The notes below the pieces were generated by a model. That model was given only the letters and a program-made list of their open reading frames with translations. It ran no database searches and was not told the DNA's origin. The position numbers and the translations under genes are program-made. A stretch of 64,000 nucleotides of DNA from Sanghuangporus weigelae (Eukaryota > Basidiomycota > Agaricomycetes > Hymenochaetales > Hymenochaetaceae): assembly GCA_033182465.1 (NCBI GenBank), contig CP137321.1, positions 2,356,001 to 2,420,000 on the forward strand. The letters are read 5' to 3'. This document shows, in pieces, positions 50,714 through 62,799 of the stretch. Position 1 is the stretch's first letter. Each line of letters opens with the position of its first letter.

Positions 50714-50866
50714 ACAACGCTCAAATCGTGCAAAGATGTATTGGAAGATAAATGCAAGAGATAGACTGTATATTAGACCACTGTATATGAGTAGGTGCTT
50801 GAGGATTTTTCAAAAATGAAACAAAAAACCCCAGCCCAAAACAAGCCCAAGAAGTCCAGGAGATGA

Positions 50867-52537
50867 TCACGAACTTAACCGCTTCTCTTCCCTTTCTTTG
50901 AACTTCTGAAATAGGTCCTCGCAATTTCGTACGAGGCCCGCCGCCAGAGCCTCGTCCCATTCGGGCACTTCGTTCGCGTTGACGTATTCGTTGAACCAAT
51001 AGTTGCACTGTGAGCCGAATTTCAATGGCACGGAGACTTTTGCTCTTGATTCTGAATTCGATATCGGAGGAGTTGTTTCAGTTGGGTCCGTTGCTGAGGG
51101 TGAGTGGGAATCCGAGGAACTGTGCGAATCCAAGGAGGATGTGGGAGCCAGAGAAGAGATGGCAACCGTGACGAAGGGAAGAGCGACGAGCATGAGATGT
51201 ACAGCGGAGATGGCGGATTTGTAGGGCGTTATTGTGTGCGCGTGTGAACCAAAGAAGTGCGCCTATAACGATGCGGAAAAAACATCGTTACTATCATTCT
51301 CATGCGATAAATGAACGGATAAAGGATACGTACGGTGAAGAAAGCAAGCTGCATGCATAAATCTAAAATATTGTTATTTAACGATTTGACCGCAATATTC
51401 GTGCGTACGACGCCAGGATGGCATAAGAAGTGCCGGACTCGCAGCGCTTTTCTTTCTTCTCGCTGCTTTATTTGTTGTTGCTGTTCGAACCAACCGACGA
51501 GGAGGTCGATCTGGTGCTTTGAGGCTTCGTACGACTTGGAGTTGCGGAGGAGTTGCCAGTCAGAAGGGTCATAGCATTCGGGTAACGCTTCGAGGGAGGA
51601 CATCCAGAGGATCCGGGATGGCGATCTGGTGTCGTTGTACGATCGTTCGAGGAGGGGCTCGAGGAGCCGGAACTATACGTAAATCACATAATTTCAGTCT
51701 TACAAACTCAAGAAGGATGATTGAACATACGAGAACATAATGCCCAAAGACATTACATTGCCAGATCCACCCGAGTCCGTCTTCGCTCATCTCCCCGATA
51801 CGCTGAATCTTGAACAGAGGCGAGACGACGGCGCCGATGAAGTCCGTGAGCAGTTGCTTGATCGCGAGCGGCCAGTCGTAGCCTATGAAGGACGCGACAC
51901 CTGCGTTGCAGACTAGGTGGGATATGTATGGGTATCTATTCGAAACGTTTGTGTCAGAAGAAGAGCGAATAGGACGAAAAAGACTTGAGACGCACTTTGA
52001 TTCGACGTCCCTCGCGAACTTAAATATGTTCTCGATGGAGGCGAGGTCGAGACGGTGCACGATTATACGGACATTCTCCCTGAACGTCTCCGCATGCTTT
52101 ACATCTTTATCCCCACCTCCAACACTCTTCCCTTTCCATTTTATTCGTTCCACTTCCTTGTCCAGGTATCCCAACAGCTGCGTACGCGCTTCTTCTGCTT
52201 TCGACGTATTCCGGCATGCGAGGATGAGCGTGAGGGATTCGCATTCTGCAAATTCAGGCAGGGCAGTTTCTGAGGATTTATCAAGGGGTGACGGTGAGAT
52301 TGGGATAGACCGTGATACGGCCCGCTGGGGAAGAGAATCTGGTGGGATTCGATGGACGAGTTGGACGAGGAGACGATGGCAGATGGCGAAGCCTACACCG
52401 CTGGGGACGGCAAATTTGTGAATAAAACACGCGTCGGTCGAAATTGAAAAATAAAAACAAATAGATTGTACGCACGCGTTCGCACCCGTGACGATAATGA
52501 TGGGTCTTGCTCGTCCTTCGTGATGATGCCCGTTCAT
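50867..52537 (-). CDS. ERG27: 3-keto-steroid reductase ERG27 (short-chain dehydrogenase)
   Basis: Erg27 reduces the C-3 ketone during C-4 demethylation in ergosterol synthesis and acts at the ER with Erg25, Erg26 and Erg28. The NADP-binding motif VTGANAGVGFAICHRLL is formed by splicing out an intron within the first exons. LTLILACRNTSKAEEARTQL, NVRIIVHRLDLASIENIF and the SHLVCNAGVASFIGYDWPLA block follow. The catalytic YxxxK is SYEASKHQIDLL. FLCHPGVVRTNIAVKSLNNN and the ending QCNYWFNEYVNANEVPEWDE are also typical. Start is the ATG at 52537. An Arg-rich insert sits between the first strand and the substrate region, as in other basidiomycete copies. Confidence 0.88.
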
Positions 52538-52823
52538 AGCCGTATAAAAGGACAACAGACCAGCTGTTCAATGACTTGGTGGTGGAAGGGAAGAGCGGAG
52601 TGCGACGACGGGTGCAAGTGCGAGTCTCGTAGTCGTAATCGTACGACGTCGGCTCTTTTTCTGCGTCTGAGTATTCATTGCTTCACATGTCGAACACTCG
52701 ATGGGAACATAACTCAAGTCCAGTCCCAACGGCAAGAAAGCATATACAATGCAAATAGATACGTGGTAACAACGAATATAACAAGATAAGACACAAATCC
52801 AATGAAAAATAGCTACTCCGAGT
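52538..52823. other. short intergenic region ERG27 - NOP58
   Basis: 286 bases between two minus-strand genes. The ORF fragments here are in no consistent frame. No motif recognised. Confidence 0.4.
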
Positions 52824-55099
52824 CTATTCATCTGTTAGCGCTTCGGATTTCCTTTTCTTTTTCTTTGGTATTTCTCCATTGGTTTGGTTTTGCTGTTGTT
52901 GCTGTTGCTCTTGAGCTTTAGCAGCCGCCTTGGCTTCCGTTTTGGCCCTTTTGCGAGCTCTGCGTTCTTCTTCCGTATCTTCGGATGTGCTCTTCTCCGC
53001 CTGGATAAAAACGGAAAAGGTCAGATAGTTTACCGAGCCAGAGAGAGAAGAAAAAAAAAACGAACTTTTCGTTTCTTTTCTGACTCGCTATCCTTCGCGC
53101 CTACGTCCATAGCATCACCATTGGTGACCTTCTCAGGAGACTTCTCCTTCGACTTTTCTTTCTCCTTTTTCTTCTTCTCGCGTTTCTCCTCTTTCGACTT
53201 CCCGTCCATCGCGTCACCGTCAGCAGCAAGTTCAGCCTTCACCTTCCCAGCAATCTCTTTCCCCTCCTCCTTCTCCGCTCTCCTCTTTGCTCTTCTCTCC
53301 TCCTTCGCCCTCTTCTTCTCCGCCTTCACGTCTGCAACGGCCTTCATAGCAGCGTCCACAGGCTCACGTTGCGTCGATACTAACCCAACGACATCACCGC
53401 TCGGGTTGTAAGTCCGCGTCTCTCCTGTTGCCTCATACCTGGCTTGTTTCTTCCCTGGTGAGCTGAAACTGCGCACCCCGTTGAGATCATTTTGGTGCTC
53501 GAGTGCTCGGAGTCGGGATTCGAGCTTTGTGCGATTCTCGAGCCCGATGGAGGCGGAGAACTCTTCGGACTTCCCGTCTGCGTCTGTTAGAGCGTCGTAT
53601 CGTATTGAAAGGGCAGCTTTTGCTGCGACCATACGAGCAATCTAGCCAAGACTCAGAAACACCGTAAAGCGAGAAAGAAAAACGAAAATGTACTGACCTT
53701 CCCCTTCAGTTTTGGTGGAGCTTGTCCGACAAGCGACGCATGATAAATAAGCCCATACTTGGGCGTATCATGCTTCGTCTTCAGCGCTCTAAACAAGGCT
53801 TTCTCCGCACCCAATATCTGCACCGTACTCGCCGGGAATTTGGCCAGGTTCAACAAACTCCCTGCATGGCTTATCAGCCTCGCGCCTACGAGCTCTCCCA
53901 CGAGCGCAGTCAAATTGGGCGCGATAGCCTGCATGCGATTACGGAGGTAGTCGGCGAGCTGGGCGCGGTAGGCGGAGATGGCGATGACCTGGTCGCACGC
54001 GCCGTTGATGTTCGCCATGTCGGACTCGGAGATCTCGGTCCCCATCGAGATTTCTGCCGCGAGCTTGATTGTTTGTTCGAGCTCTTCGGGGAGGATGTGT
54101 GCGAGGGAAGTGTTTGCCGCGTTCGTGCGGAAGCCTGGAGCCGTGGTTATTTGAGAAACTTTTGAACGGCGTGTAGATTGTGAGGATACGTACCCATTGC
54201 GCGGACGACTTTCGCATATGCGACGCTGTCGGTCAGGATTTTGCTCATTTCTGGGAAATGCCATCCGTACCACTCCTTCAACGATAATCAGGAATCGCTG
54301 GAGAAACAGTCTTTACTTGCACTTTAGCTAACCTTCACCCGCATAGAATAGATGTTAATCTCTTTGTCCAAATCATCCAACAGCGCTATTGACTGGATGA
54401 CCATTGTGTCCACCTTGTCAGGAGAGAATTTCAGCTTGAATCTGCGTAAATGAGAAAAGTCAGAATTGTAGAGTGGTTGCAAGAATCCTTCAGGGGGAAA
54501 CGCACCGTGATAACGAATGGCTGAGACCTAAACTCATTTGTGCTAGGTCCCGAGGATCTAGCTCTCCCAAGAGCGCAGCTAGCTGACCTCGAATACCACG
54601 ATACAAGTCCGTAGTAGATGAGTCCGCCATTACTTTGATTCCAAGCTTTTTTGAAATCGAAGCACCTTTCGCATACAAATCTTCAGCTTGACTATGACTA
54701 TTCATCGAAGGAACACGTAAATAGCATACCGAGCTTCGAGTCGATCACGGTGAGCGTCTCCTTCAGCTTCCCCTTCTCTACAATCTCGTCCGACAGGAAC
54801 TTCTTCAAACCTTTCCCGAGCTTGCCCTCCTGGATCGAGGATATCTCGTCCACGGCGGACGCAGCAGACTCGAATCGGTGGATTGCTTTTAATTTTAGTC
54901 TATCGTATCATATACATTCAAAATAAGCACAAATGTTACTTCGTCATCTTGATATAATGTGAATGTGAAGAAGAACGTACAGCCCGCCAGCCCGCTCGGG
55001 CGATTCGAACTCCTCCCATAAGTCTGCACTCTTGAGTTTGGCGGAGTCGGTGAGTTTGAATAGACAGTAGCCTAACGAGGTCTCGTATAGCACGAGCAT
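52824..55099 (-). CDS. NOP58: NOP58, box C/D snoRNP core protein
   Basis: Nop58 is a structural core protein of box C/D snoRNPs, which guide 2'-O-methylation of rRNA, and acts in the nucleolus. The start [20 protein letters not shown] is diagnostic for the Nop58 branch. The helical middle holds [20 protein letters not shown], and the Nop domain reads [20 protein letters not shown], then [20 protein letters not shown] and [20 protein letters not shown]. The C-terminal tail is the usual Lys/Glu run ([20 protein letters not shown]) with a glutamine tract near the end, finishing [13 protein letters not shown]. About ten exons. Its start codon lies only about 120 bases from the tandem array that fills the rest of the window. 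Confidence 0.92.
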
Positions 55100-55216
55100 T
55101 TCAAGAATATTCGTAAAAAGATATGAGAGGGGAGATCTGCGTTTGAACGGAACTTGACCTTGGACTTGAGTGAACTTTTTTTCGGGAGTATCAACAAACT
55201 AGAAATCGTGAGAACA

Positions 55217-55892
55217 ATTACGTAACAGCTTGTATTTACTTCTTTTACACCGATATTTTGGGAGGCGTCATCTCATCTTGATATCTCTCTTTGGTCTCAC
55301 TCCTCGTTCTTTTGAAGAAGCACGCAAGGCATTAGATGTTCTTTCGTTCATACCAAGGTATAGTAATTGAAAAGCCTATTTATACTAAAAGTACGTTCGG
55401 GCGATTGACCATGTCGCTTCCGGCGATCTATACGACGAGTCTAACTCGTCGCTTTCCAAGGTCCTTTGCAGGAGATTCTCGGGCCGCCTTCGACTGAAAT
55501 GGCAGTTTTGATTCTCTGCGTGGAAAAGTGCTCAGTATGTATGCAGAGGTATTCTTTTTGATTTTAAAAATCGAGAAATGAGTATCTCGTGGGGTTTACT
55601 GCTTAATGACGACGCGATCATTCAAGTAGATGGCCCATCTCAGCGTTTAAAACCCTAGCTGGTCTTTGCGCAAATATCTGCGACTATGTGGAGGTCGTTG
55701 GAGTCAGCTCCTAAGCTACCCGAGGGCCTGCACAGGGCGTAGCGAACGAGAGCCTGTGGAGCGGTCGTCCAGGTAGAGTCCTGCACTCAATGGGTTTTGC
55801 CATACATGTTTCCGGAAACGTGTCCAGTCTCATAGACTGCCCCATCAAGGCGCATGTCGATCTACCTAGAGGCCTATTGTCCTCAATGTCTT
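55217..55892 (-). pseudogene. decayed exon 2-3 fragment of the orphan family, copy P0
   Basis: It starts with the block ggaggcgtcatc and includes a stretch whose reverse complement resembles exon 3 (a K-I-K-K-N-T-S-A-Y start) followed by diverged exon 2 sequence with several disruptions. Matching fragments occur at 59433-60101 and 62800-63738. Its right edge is the unit boundary near 55893. Confidence 0.6.
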
Positions 55893-56155
55893 AACTCGAG
55901 TGGATCTGTTTTTCCCTTGGTATAGACGACTTGAAAGGCTCCGTTTGTTCATCGCAAGGTATAATACGTAGATACAAGACTCCATCTACACTAAAAGTAC
56001 ATTTTTGGCAATTTTTCTCGTCGCCTTTTATGGTCCGCTTTGCTATCGTACATTATCTACGTGATGCCAGTGGTTTCCGCCGATCAAATCTTTTTGATGC
56101 GGAAAGCTCCTGGTACGACTATTTCCTTATGTCTTTCCTTCTGCTACTGATCATC

Positions 56156-56862
56156 TTATGCTTCTCTAAGTATCGCCTCTCGCGCCTTCGTGCAATGTGT
56201 CTCGTTCTGGATTTTATTGATGTCAGCGATTACTCGCTGGTCTCTTTGATTCAGAACCAGATCCAGCAGTGTATGCAATGAATCTGATTCTTCTCCTTGT
56301 AACGCGTCTCGCAGGAGACTCTCGAGCTCTTCCCGGGTGAAGCGAGAATCCTGATCGTCTGTGAGACGATTGCGGAGCATATATGCAGATATGTCCCTCT
56401 TAATTTTCTTGAAACGAGTTAAATGAGTATCTCCTGGAATTCAGTTCTCGATGAAGATATGATCACTCACCGAGAAGAGCCATCTCATCGTATAAGGTCC
56501 TGGCCGGGCTTTGCAAAAGTCAGCGATGATGTCAATAGCATCGAGATTCGCCTCGTGAACTGCTCGAGGGCCGGCGTAGTGAATCAATGCCTGCAGGACC
56601 TGCATTCGCCCATCCAAGTACAGCTCATCCTGCATTCTTGTGATGAGCTGCGAGATGTACGTCTCAGGCATCAATTCGAGTCTGATTAACTGTCCGATCA
56701 GGGCACATCGAGCACGACCGAGAGGCCAGTTTTCTTCGGGGCACTTTAGAAGAGCGATTAGCACATTCATATAGGGAACAGAGGGTGAAACTACTCACGT
56801 CACTGAGCCAGTCCTCGATGGATCCACTGGCTCCCGTTTGGATCTCCATCAGGACTTGTTGT
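56156..56862 (-). pseudogene. 5'-truncated copy of the orphan family gene, copy A
   Basis: It contains the last 20 or so codons of exon 1 (MEIQTGASGSIEDWLSD), exon 2 (56743 down to about 56470; CPEENWPLGRARCALIGQLI) and exon 3 (56407-56156; LRNRLTDDQDSRFTREELES), with splice signals like those of the intact copies. Everything 5' of codon 260 is missing; the next unit boundary abuts directly. Exons 2 and 3 still read open, so the truncation is recent or the fragment is expressed from another promoter. Confidence 0.7.
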
Positions 56863-57184
56863 AACTCGAGTGGAACTGTTTTCCCTCGGGTATAGACGAC
56901 TTGAAAGGCTCCGTTTGTTCATCGCAAGGTATGATACAGATACAGGACTCCATCTACACTAAAAGTACATTAATGGCGATTATCCTCGTCGCCTTTTATG
57001 GTCCGTTTTGCTATCGTACATTATCCACATGATGCCAGTCGTTTCCGTCTGCATCGAGGATCGAATCTTTTTAATGCGGAGAGCTCCTGGTACGACAAGT
57101 TCCTCATGTCTTTCCTTCTTCTACTGATCATTTGCGCTTCTCTAAGAATCGCCTCCTCGTCCTACAATGTGTCTCGTTCCGGAT

Positions 57185-58603
57185 TTAATAGAGGTCAGCG
57201 ATTACTCGCTGGTCTCGTTGATTCAGAACCAGATCCAGCAGAATATGCAATGAATCTGATTCTTCTCCTTGTAATGCCCCTCGCAGGAGACTCTCGAGCT
57301 CTTCCCGGGTGAAACGAGAATCCTGATCGTCCGTGAGACGATTGCGGAGCATATATGTGGAGACGTCTTTTTTTATTTTCTTGAAATGAGTTCTATGAGT
57401 ATCTCATGGAATTCAGTTCTCGATGAAGATATGATCACTCACCGAGAAGAGCCATCTCATCGCATAAAGTCCTGGCCGGGCCTGGCAAAAGTCAGCGATG
57501 ATGTCGATAGCGTCCAGATTTGCTTCGTGGACTGCACGGGGACCGGCGTAGTGGATGAGCGCCTGCAGGACCTGCATTCGCCCATCCAAGTACAGCTCAT
57601 CCTGCATTCTTGTGATGAGCTGCGAAATGTACGTCTCCGGCATCAATTCGAGCCTGATCAACTGCCCGATCAGGGCGCATCTGGCACGACCGAGAGGCCA
57701 GTAGTCTTCTGGGCACTATAAGAGAATGTTCAGCAGGTCCACGGGGGAATGGAAGATGTAATCACTCACATCGCTGAGCCAGTCTTCGATGGATCCACTG
57801 GCTGCTGTTTGGATCTCCATGAGGACCTGACGGGCTTGGGCTTCGTCCCCTTCGTCCTTCAGGTCAACCCATTTGAGGTAAAGCCTCATTGCTGCGACAT
57901 ATGTTTCGCAGGTCCTGTGGACACCGTATATGATTTCCTCAACGGACAGGCCGGTTTCATAATTGTTATTGAAATATGCGTCATCGATATAGTCAAACTC
58001 ATGCCCGAGTAGGTCTTCATACCTGAAGAGGAGCGAGAGCACTGATTCCTCCTCATCGTCACTTGAGAGGCCGCTGCTGTCTCCGGAGGAGTCATCGTCG
58101 AGTTCATCTTCCAGTTCTTCGTCTTCCTCTATGTCGACCCATTCGTCGTCATTCTCATCTTCAATGAACTCGTCTGGCTCACTCTGGGCCACCGGACTGT
58201 CTAGGCTCATTTGACCACGATGACGACCGCCGCTAATGAATTCCTCGCTGGACCCCGAGCTAGAACTCGAGGTACTGGAATCTGTTCCGGTAGGGGACGG
58301 TGGCTCATCCAGGCTGAATCCGTCGTTGGGTTCCTCGAGTCCCTGCTTATGAGGGCGCGCGCGCGGGGTGACCCAGATGATGGTCTCCCCATCGTCGTCG
58401 TCGTCGTTGTCGTGGCTGTCTGATTCCTCTTCGTCCTCCTCGAGGATCGTACGCGGCACTCTCAGCTCCCTGCTCGACCGGTATCTTGCATTGTCGTCGG
58501 TCTCGAGAAAGAGAGCGGTGAAGTCGGGGAAGCTGACTGTCTCGAATTCTTCATCCTCAGTCGCGAATGGGGCGCATTCAAGAATGTCAAAGAGGGCAGA
58601 CAT
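57185..58603 (-). CDS. orphan family protein, copy B (433 codons)
   Basis: Three exons with phase-0 introns: 58603-57770, 57715-57443 and 57379-57185. The start MSALFDILECAPFA is identical in copy C. Exon 1 is acidic and Ser-rich (SSTSSSSSGSSEEFISGG; DEWVDIEEDEELEDELDD), then turns helical (SVLSLLFRYEDLLGHEFDY; RTCETYVAAMRLYLKWVDLK). Exon 2 reads CPEDYWPLGRARCALIGQLI, then RMQVLQALIHYAGPRAVHEA. Exon 3 reads MLRNRLTDDQDSRFTREELE and ends QRDQRVIADLY. The C-terminal half resembles a MIF4G/HEAT segment (a remembered pattern of eIF4G, LIGxLxxLxxL then a helical pair), which is inference. Function unknown. Confidence 0.75.
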
Positions 58604-59432
58604 GGTGGTTGGTAGAACAAATGGTAGCAACCAGACCACAACTGTAGGAACAGGCCCTAGAGATAAAGAGGGGAAGGGAGGGGAGAGCAGGGCGGTTGAA
58701 GGTTGTGGTTGAAGGTTGAGCTTGAAAGATCAGATCCAACACGCGTCTCTGAATAAATAAAGGATCGAGCAGGTTCAAGCCACGGGCAACGCGACCTCCC
58801 ATATTCGTCATTTCTTTATCTCTTTCCGGGAAATGTGGACGCGTCTTCTTGGCTTTGGGGAATATTAATGATGCACTTTGATTGTGTCGTGGTCAGAAAA
58901 CAAAGTTCAAGTGTCAATACAAGTACTTCAACTAGGTATTTGAATCCAATGAAAATACACGGATTTCTGGTGGGTTTAACGTTTGTAAGTCACTAGCACG
59001 CCTACTCTTGCGTTGATAGGTCATTTCGCGTTTGAATAATGCTTGAAGGATAGAATGTCCAAAGTTGACCTAGCCTGGTCGATAGAGCTCTGCAGTTCAA
59101 TTTTCGCCCATGCTCGTAAGTTTGTCCTATTTCCGAAGAGGTATCCCTTGCAATATCTGGTGTGAAAGAAATACTAGTAAGCTTGGACGATGCGATACGG
59201 CTTGTCAGGATCTGAGGTAGAAAGCCACCTGTGCTGGGTTATTCCGTACAAAAGCAATAGTACAACAAATAGTGGTACACGTTTCTTCATTCTTCATTGG
59301 ATTTCGAAGTGCCGTTGCGTACAACTGTAGAAAGGGAGGATTCCATGTGAACTATGCTATACGAAAGGTCGGTGACGTACGTGCAGCGTCTTCAATAATC
59401 TGAAAGTGGGAATAAGCTTATATAATTGAGGA
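58604..59432. other. promoter and spacer of copy B
   Basis: The 300 bases next to the start codon match those upstream of copy C (61839-62230), including a shared tract around ggaaatgtggacgcgtcttc. The rest (58980-59430) is unique spacer with no gene. Confidence 0.5.
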
Positions 59433-60101
59433 TAATTACATAACTGCTGACATCTACTTTTACTCCGTCGGTTTTTATGGGAGGCGTCATCATTTTGCTA
59501 TCTGTCTTTGATGTAGCACTCGTCGCCGTTGAAGAAGCACGCAAAGTATATTATTCATACCGAGGTACAGCACAGCTTGAAAAGATTTTTGGTTCTTACG
59601 GTAAGTACGTTCTGGCGATTTTTCTTCGTTGCCCTTTTCTTTGATGCTCTTTTCTTTGATCACGTCGCTCCTGGATCCGGAAGTCTGTACGGTGCTTTCG
59701 TAGGACATTCTCGAGCCGCCTTCGACTGAAACGACAATCTTGATTCCCTGCGTGGAAATAGCGCATTGTGTATGCAGAGGTATTCTTTTTGATTTTCTAG
59801 AAGTCGAGTTATGAGTATCTCGTGGGGTTTACTGCTTGATGATTCAAGTCGAGGACCCATCTCAGCGTTTAAGATCCAGACTGGGTCTTGCGTAAATATA
59901 TGCGACTATATCGGAGTCATTGGGACTCACCTCCCGAGCCGCCCGAGGGCGGCACAGGGCATAGCGAACGAGCTGCATTGCGGTCGTCCAAGCAGAGTCC
60001 TGCACGCAATATACATGTTTCCAGATACATGTCCAATCTCACAGACTACCTCATCTAGGTACATGCCGATCTACCTAGAGGCCTATTGTCCTAACGTCTT
60101 G
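59433..60101 (-). pseudogene. decayed exon 2-3 fragment, copy P1
   Basis: It is homologous to 55217-55892 and 62800-63738 and, more distantly, to exons 2-3 of copies A-C. Disruptions make it non-coding. It sits at the same place in its unit as P2 does in the next. Confidence 0.6.
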
Positions 60102-60341
60102 ACTCGAGTGGAATTGTTTTTTCCTCGGGTATAGACGACTTGAAAGGCTCCGTTTGTTCATCGCAAGGTATGATACAGATACAAGACTCCATCTATCCTA
60201 AAAGTACATTTTTGGCGATTTTCTCGTCGCCTTTTATGGTACATTTTGCTATCGTACATTATCCACATGATGCCAGTCGTTTCCGTCTGCATCGAGGATC
60301 GAATCGTTTTGAAGCGGAGAGCGAATGGTACGACAATTTCC

Positions 60342-61838
60342 TTATGTCTTTCCTTTTGCTACTGATTGATCATCTTTCGCTTCTCTAAGTATTGCCTCCC
60401 GTGCCTTCGTACAATGTGTCTCGTTTTGGGTTTTAATGACGTCAGCGATTACTCGCTGGTCTCGTTGATTCAGAACCAGATCCAGCAGTATATGCAATGA
60501 ATCTGATTCTTCGCCTTGTAATGCCCCTCGCAGGAGACTCTCGAGCTCTTCCCGAGTGAAACGAGAATCCTGATCGTCCGTAAGACGGTTGCGGAGCATA
60601 TATGTGGAGATGTCTTTTTTTATTTTCTTGAAATGAGTTCTATGAGTATCTCATGGAATTCAATTCTCGATGAAGATATGATCACTCACCGAGAAGAGCC
60701 ATCTCATCGTATAAAGTCCTGGCCGGGCTTTGCAGAAGTCAGCAATAATGTCAATGGCATCGAGATTTGCCTCGTGAACTGCACGGGGACCGGCGTAGTG
60801 GATGAGCGCCTGCAGGACCTGCATTCGCCCATCCAAGTACAGCTCATCCTGCATTCTTGTGATGAGCTGCGAAATGTACGTCTCAGGCATCAGTTCGAGC
60901 CTGATTAACTGCCCAATCAGGGCGCATCTGGCACGACCGAGAGGCCAGTAGTCTTCTGGGCACTATAGGAGAACGTTCAGCAGGTCCACGGAGGAATGGA
61001 AGTCACTCACATCGCTGAGCCAGTCTTCGATGGATCCACTGGCTGCTGTTTGGATCTCCATCAGGACCTGACGGGCTTGGGCTTCGTCCCCTTCGTCCTT
61101 CAAGTCAACCCATTTGAGGAAAAGCCTCATTGCTGCGACATATGTTTCGCAGGTCCTGTGGACGTCGTATATGATTTCCTCGACGGTCAGGCCGGTTTCG
61201 TAATTGTTATTGAAATATGCCTCATTGATATAGACGAACTCATGCCCGAGTAGGTCTTCATACCTGAAGAGGAGCGAGAGCACTGATTCCTCCTCATCGT
61301 CACTTGAGAGGCCGCTGCTGTCTCCGGAGGAGTCATCGTCGAGTTCATCTTCCAGTTCTTCGTCTTCCTCTATGTCGACCCATTCGTCGTCATCCTCATC
61401 TTCAATGAACTCGTCTGGCTCACTCTGGGCCACCGGACTGTCTAGGCTCATTTGACCACGATGACGACCGCCGCTAACGAATTCCTCGCTGGACCCCGAG
61501 CTAGAACTCGAGGTACTGGAATCTGTTCCGGTAGGGGATGGTGGCTCATCCAGGCTGAAGCCGTCGTTGGGTTCATCAAGTCCCTGCTTATGAGGACGCG
61601 CGCGCGGGGTGATCCAGATGATGGTCTCCCCATCGTCATCATCTTCGTCCTCGTCAAGTTCCTCGTCGTCCTCTTCGATGATGGTCTGTGGAACTTGCAG
61701 CTCCCTGCTCGACCGGCGTCTTGCATTGGCGTCGGCCTCGAGAAAGAGAGAGGTGAAGTCGGAGAAGCTGACTGTCTCGACCTCTTCGCGCTCCGCTGCA
61801 AACGGTGCGCATTCAAGGATGTCAAATAGGGCAGACAT
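60342..61838 (-). CDS. orphan family protein, copy C (461 codons)
   Basis: Three phase-0 exons: 61838-61011, 60962-60690 and 60626-60342. It is nearly identical to copy B across the middle of exon 1 and exon 2, but differs in the N-terminal 60 residues (for example SFSDFTSLFLEADANARRRS against SFPDFTALFLETDDNARYRS) and has a longer C-terminus ending LREAKDDQSVAKGKT, where copy B stops earlier. The acidic runs, helical region and exon 2 module are the same. It is apparently intact. No domain is recognised with certainty. Confidence 0.75.
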
Positions 61839-62799
61839 GGTGGTTAGTAGAACAAGCCACGAGCAACAATGGTAGCAACCAGACCACAGCTATAGGTTCG
61901 GGCGGCAGAGACGAAGAGGGAATGGGGGAGGAGAAGTGGGGCGGTTGAAGGTTGTGGTTGTAGGCTGAACTTGAAAGAACGGATCCAACACGCGTCTGCG
62001 AATAAATAAAGGATCGAGCAGGGTTCAAGCCACGGGCAACGCGACGTTCCATATTCGTCATTTCTTTATCTCTTTTCGGGAAATGTGGACGCGTCTTCTT
62101 GGCTTTGGGGAATATTAATGATGCACTTTGATTGTGTCTTGGTCAGAAAACAAAGTTCAAGTGTCAATACAACTATTTCAACTAAGTAGGTATTTGAATT
62201 CAATGAAAATACGCGGATTCCTGCGGGGTTAGTGTCTACAACGTTCCTCGTCGATCTATTATTCTATACTATGAGAAGGTTGAGAGTTAGAACTATGGAA
62301 CGTCTGCAGAATAATCCAGGCGGGTAGTTACCTTGTCGTGTACGTGTCTGCAGAATAATCCAGGCGGGTAGTTACCTTGTCGTGTACGTGTCCAGTTTGA
62401 CTCGTGCTCCTTTCGTGTACAATCTTGCGGTGGCTCGTTATTATAACCTGCTCAACAAAACGATTTGATTTTTGCCCACGCTCGTAAGTATGTCATATTT
62501 CCAAATAGGTATCCCTACCGATACTTGGCGCGAAGCAAACACTAGTAAGCTTGGGCGATGCGATTCAGAATTGTCAGGACATGAAGTTGGAAGTCACCGT
62601 TGAAGACATGTGCTGGGTTATTTAATTAAAAAGCAAAAGCTTGCCAAATATAGTGCATGTTTCATCCTTCATGGATCTCGAAGTGCCATTGCGTACATCT
62701 ATAGAGAGGCGAAATCCCGTTTGTGACCTATGCGAGGTGATGAGCAGCTTCTTCCATCTGAAAGTCGTGAGCGGAAATCGAATACAAGAAGCTTACGTA
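61839..62799. other. promoter and spacer of copy C
   Basis: The first 390 bases match the copy B promoter. Past 62230 the sequence is unique, apart from the exact 44-base duplication at 62302-62389. No gene was seen. Confidence 0.5.
62302..62389. repeat. exact 44-base tandem duplication
   Basis: Two identical copies (62302-62345 and 62346-62389), each starting gtctgcagaataatccaggc. The sequence is not related to the orphan gene units around it. Confidence 0.9.

Noticed and set aside
52880-52935. CTG/CAG-rich trinucleotide run
   Set aside because: It encodes the glutamine tract near the NOP58 C-terminus and is short.
58368-58712. Plus-strand frames over exon 1 of copies B and C (also 61452-61875)
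   Set aside because: They mirror the acidic Ser-rich exon on the minus strand, and their ends do not match splice or start signals.
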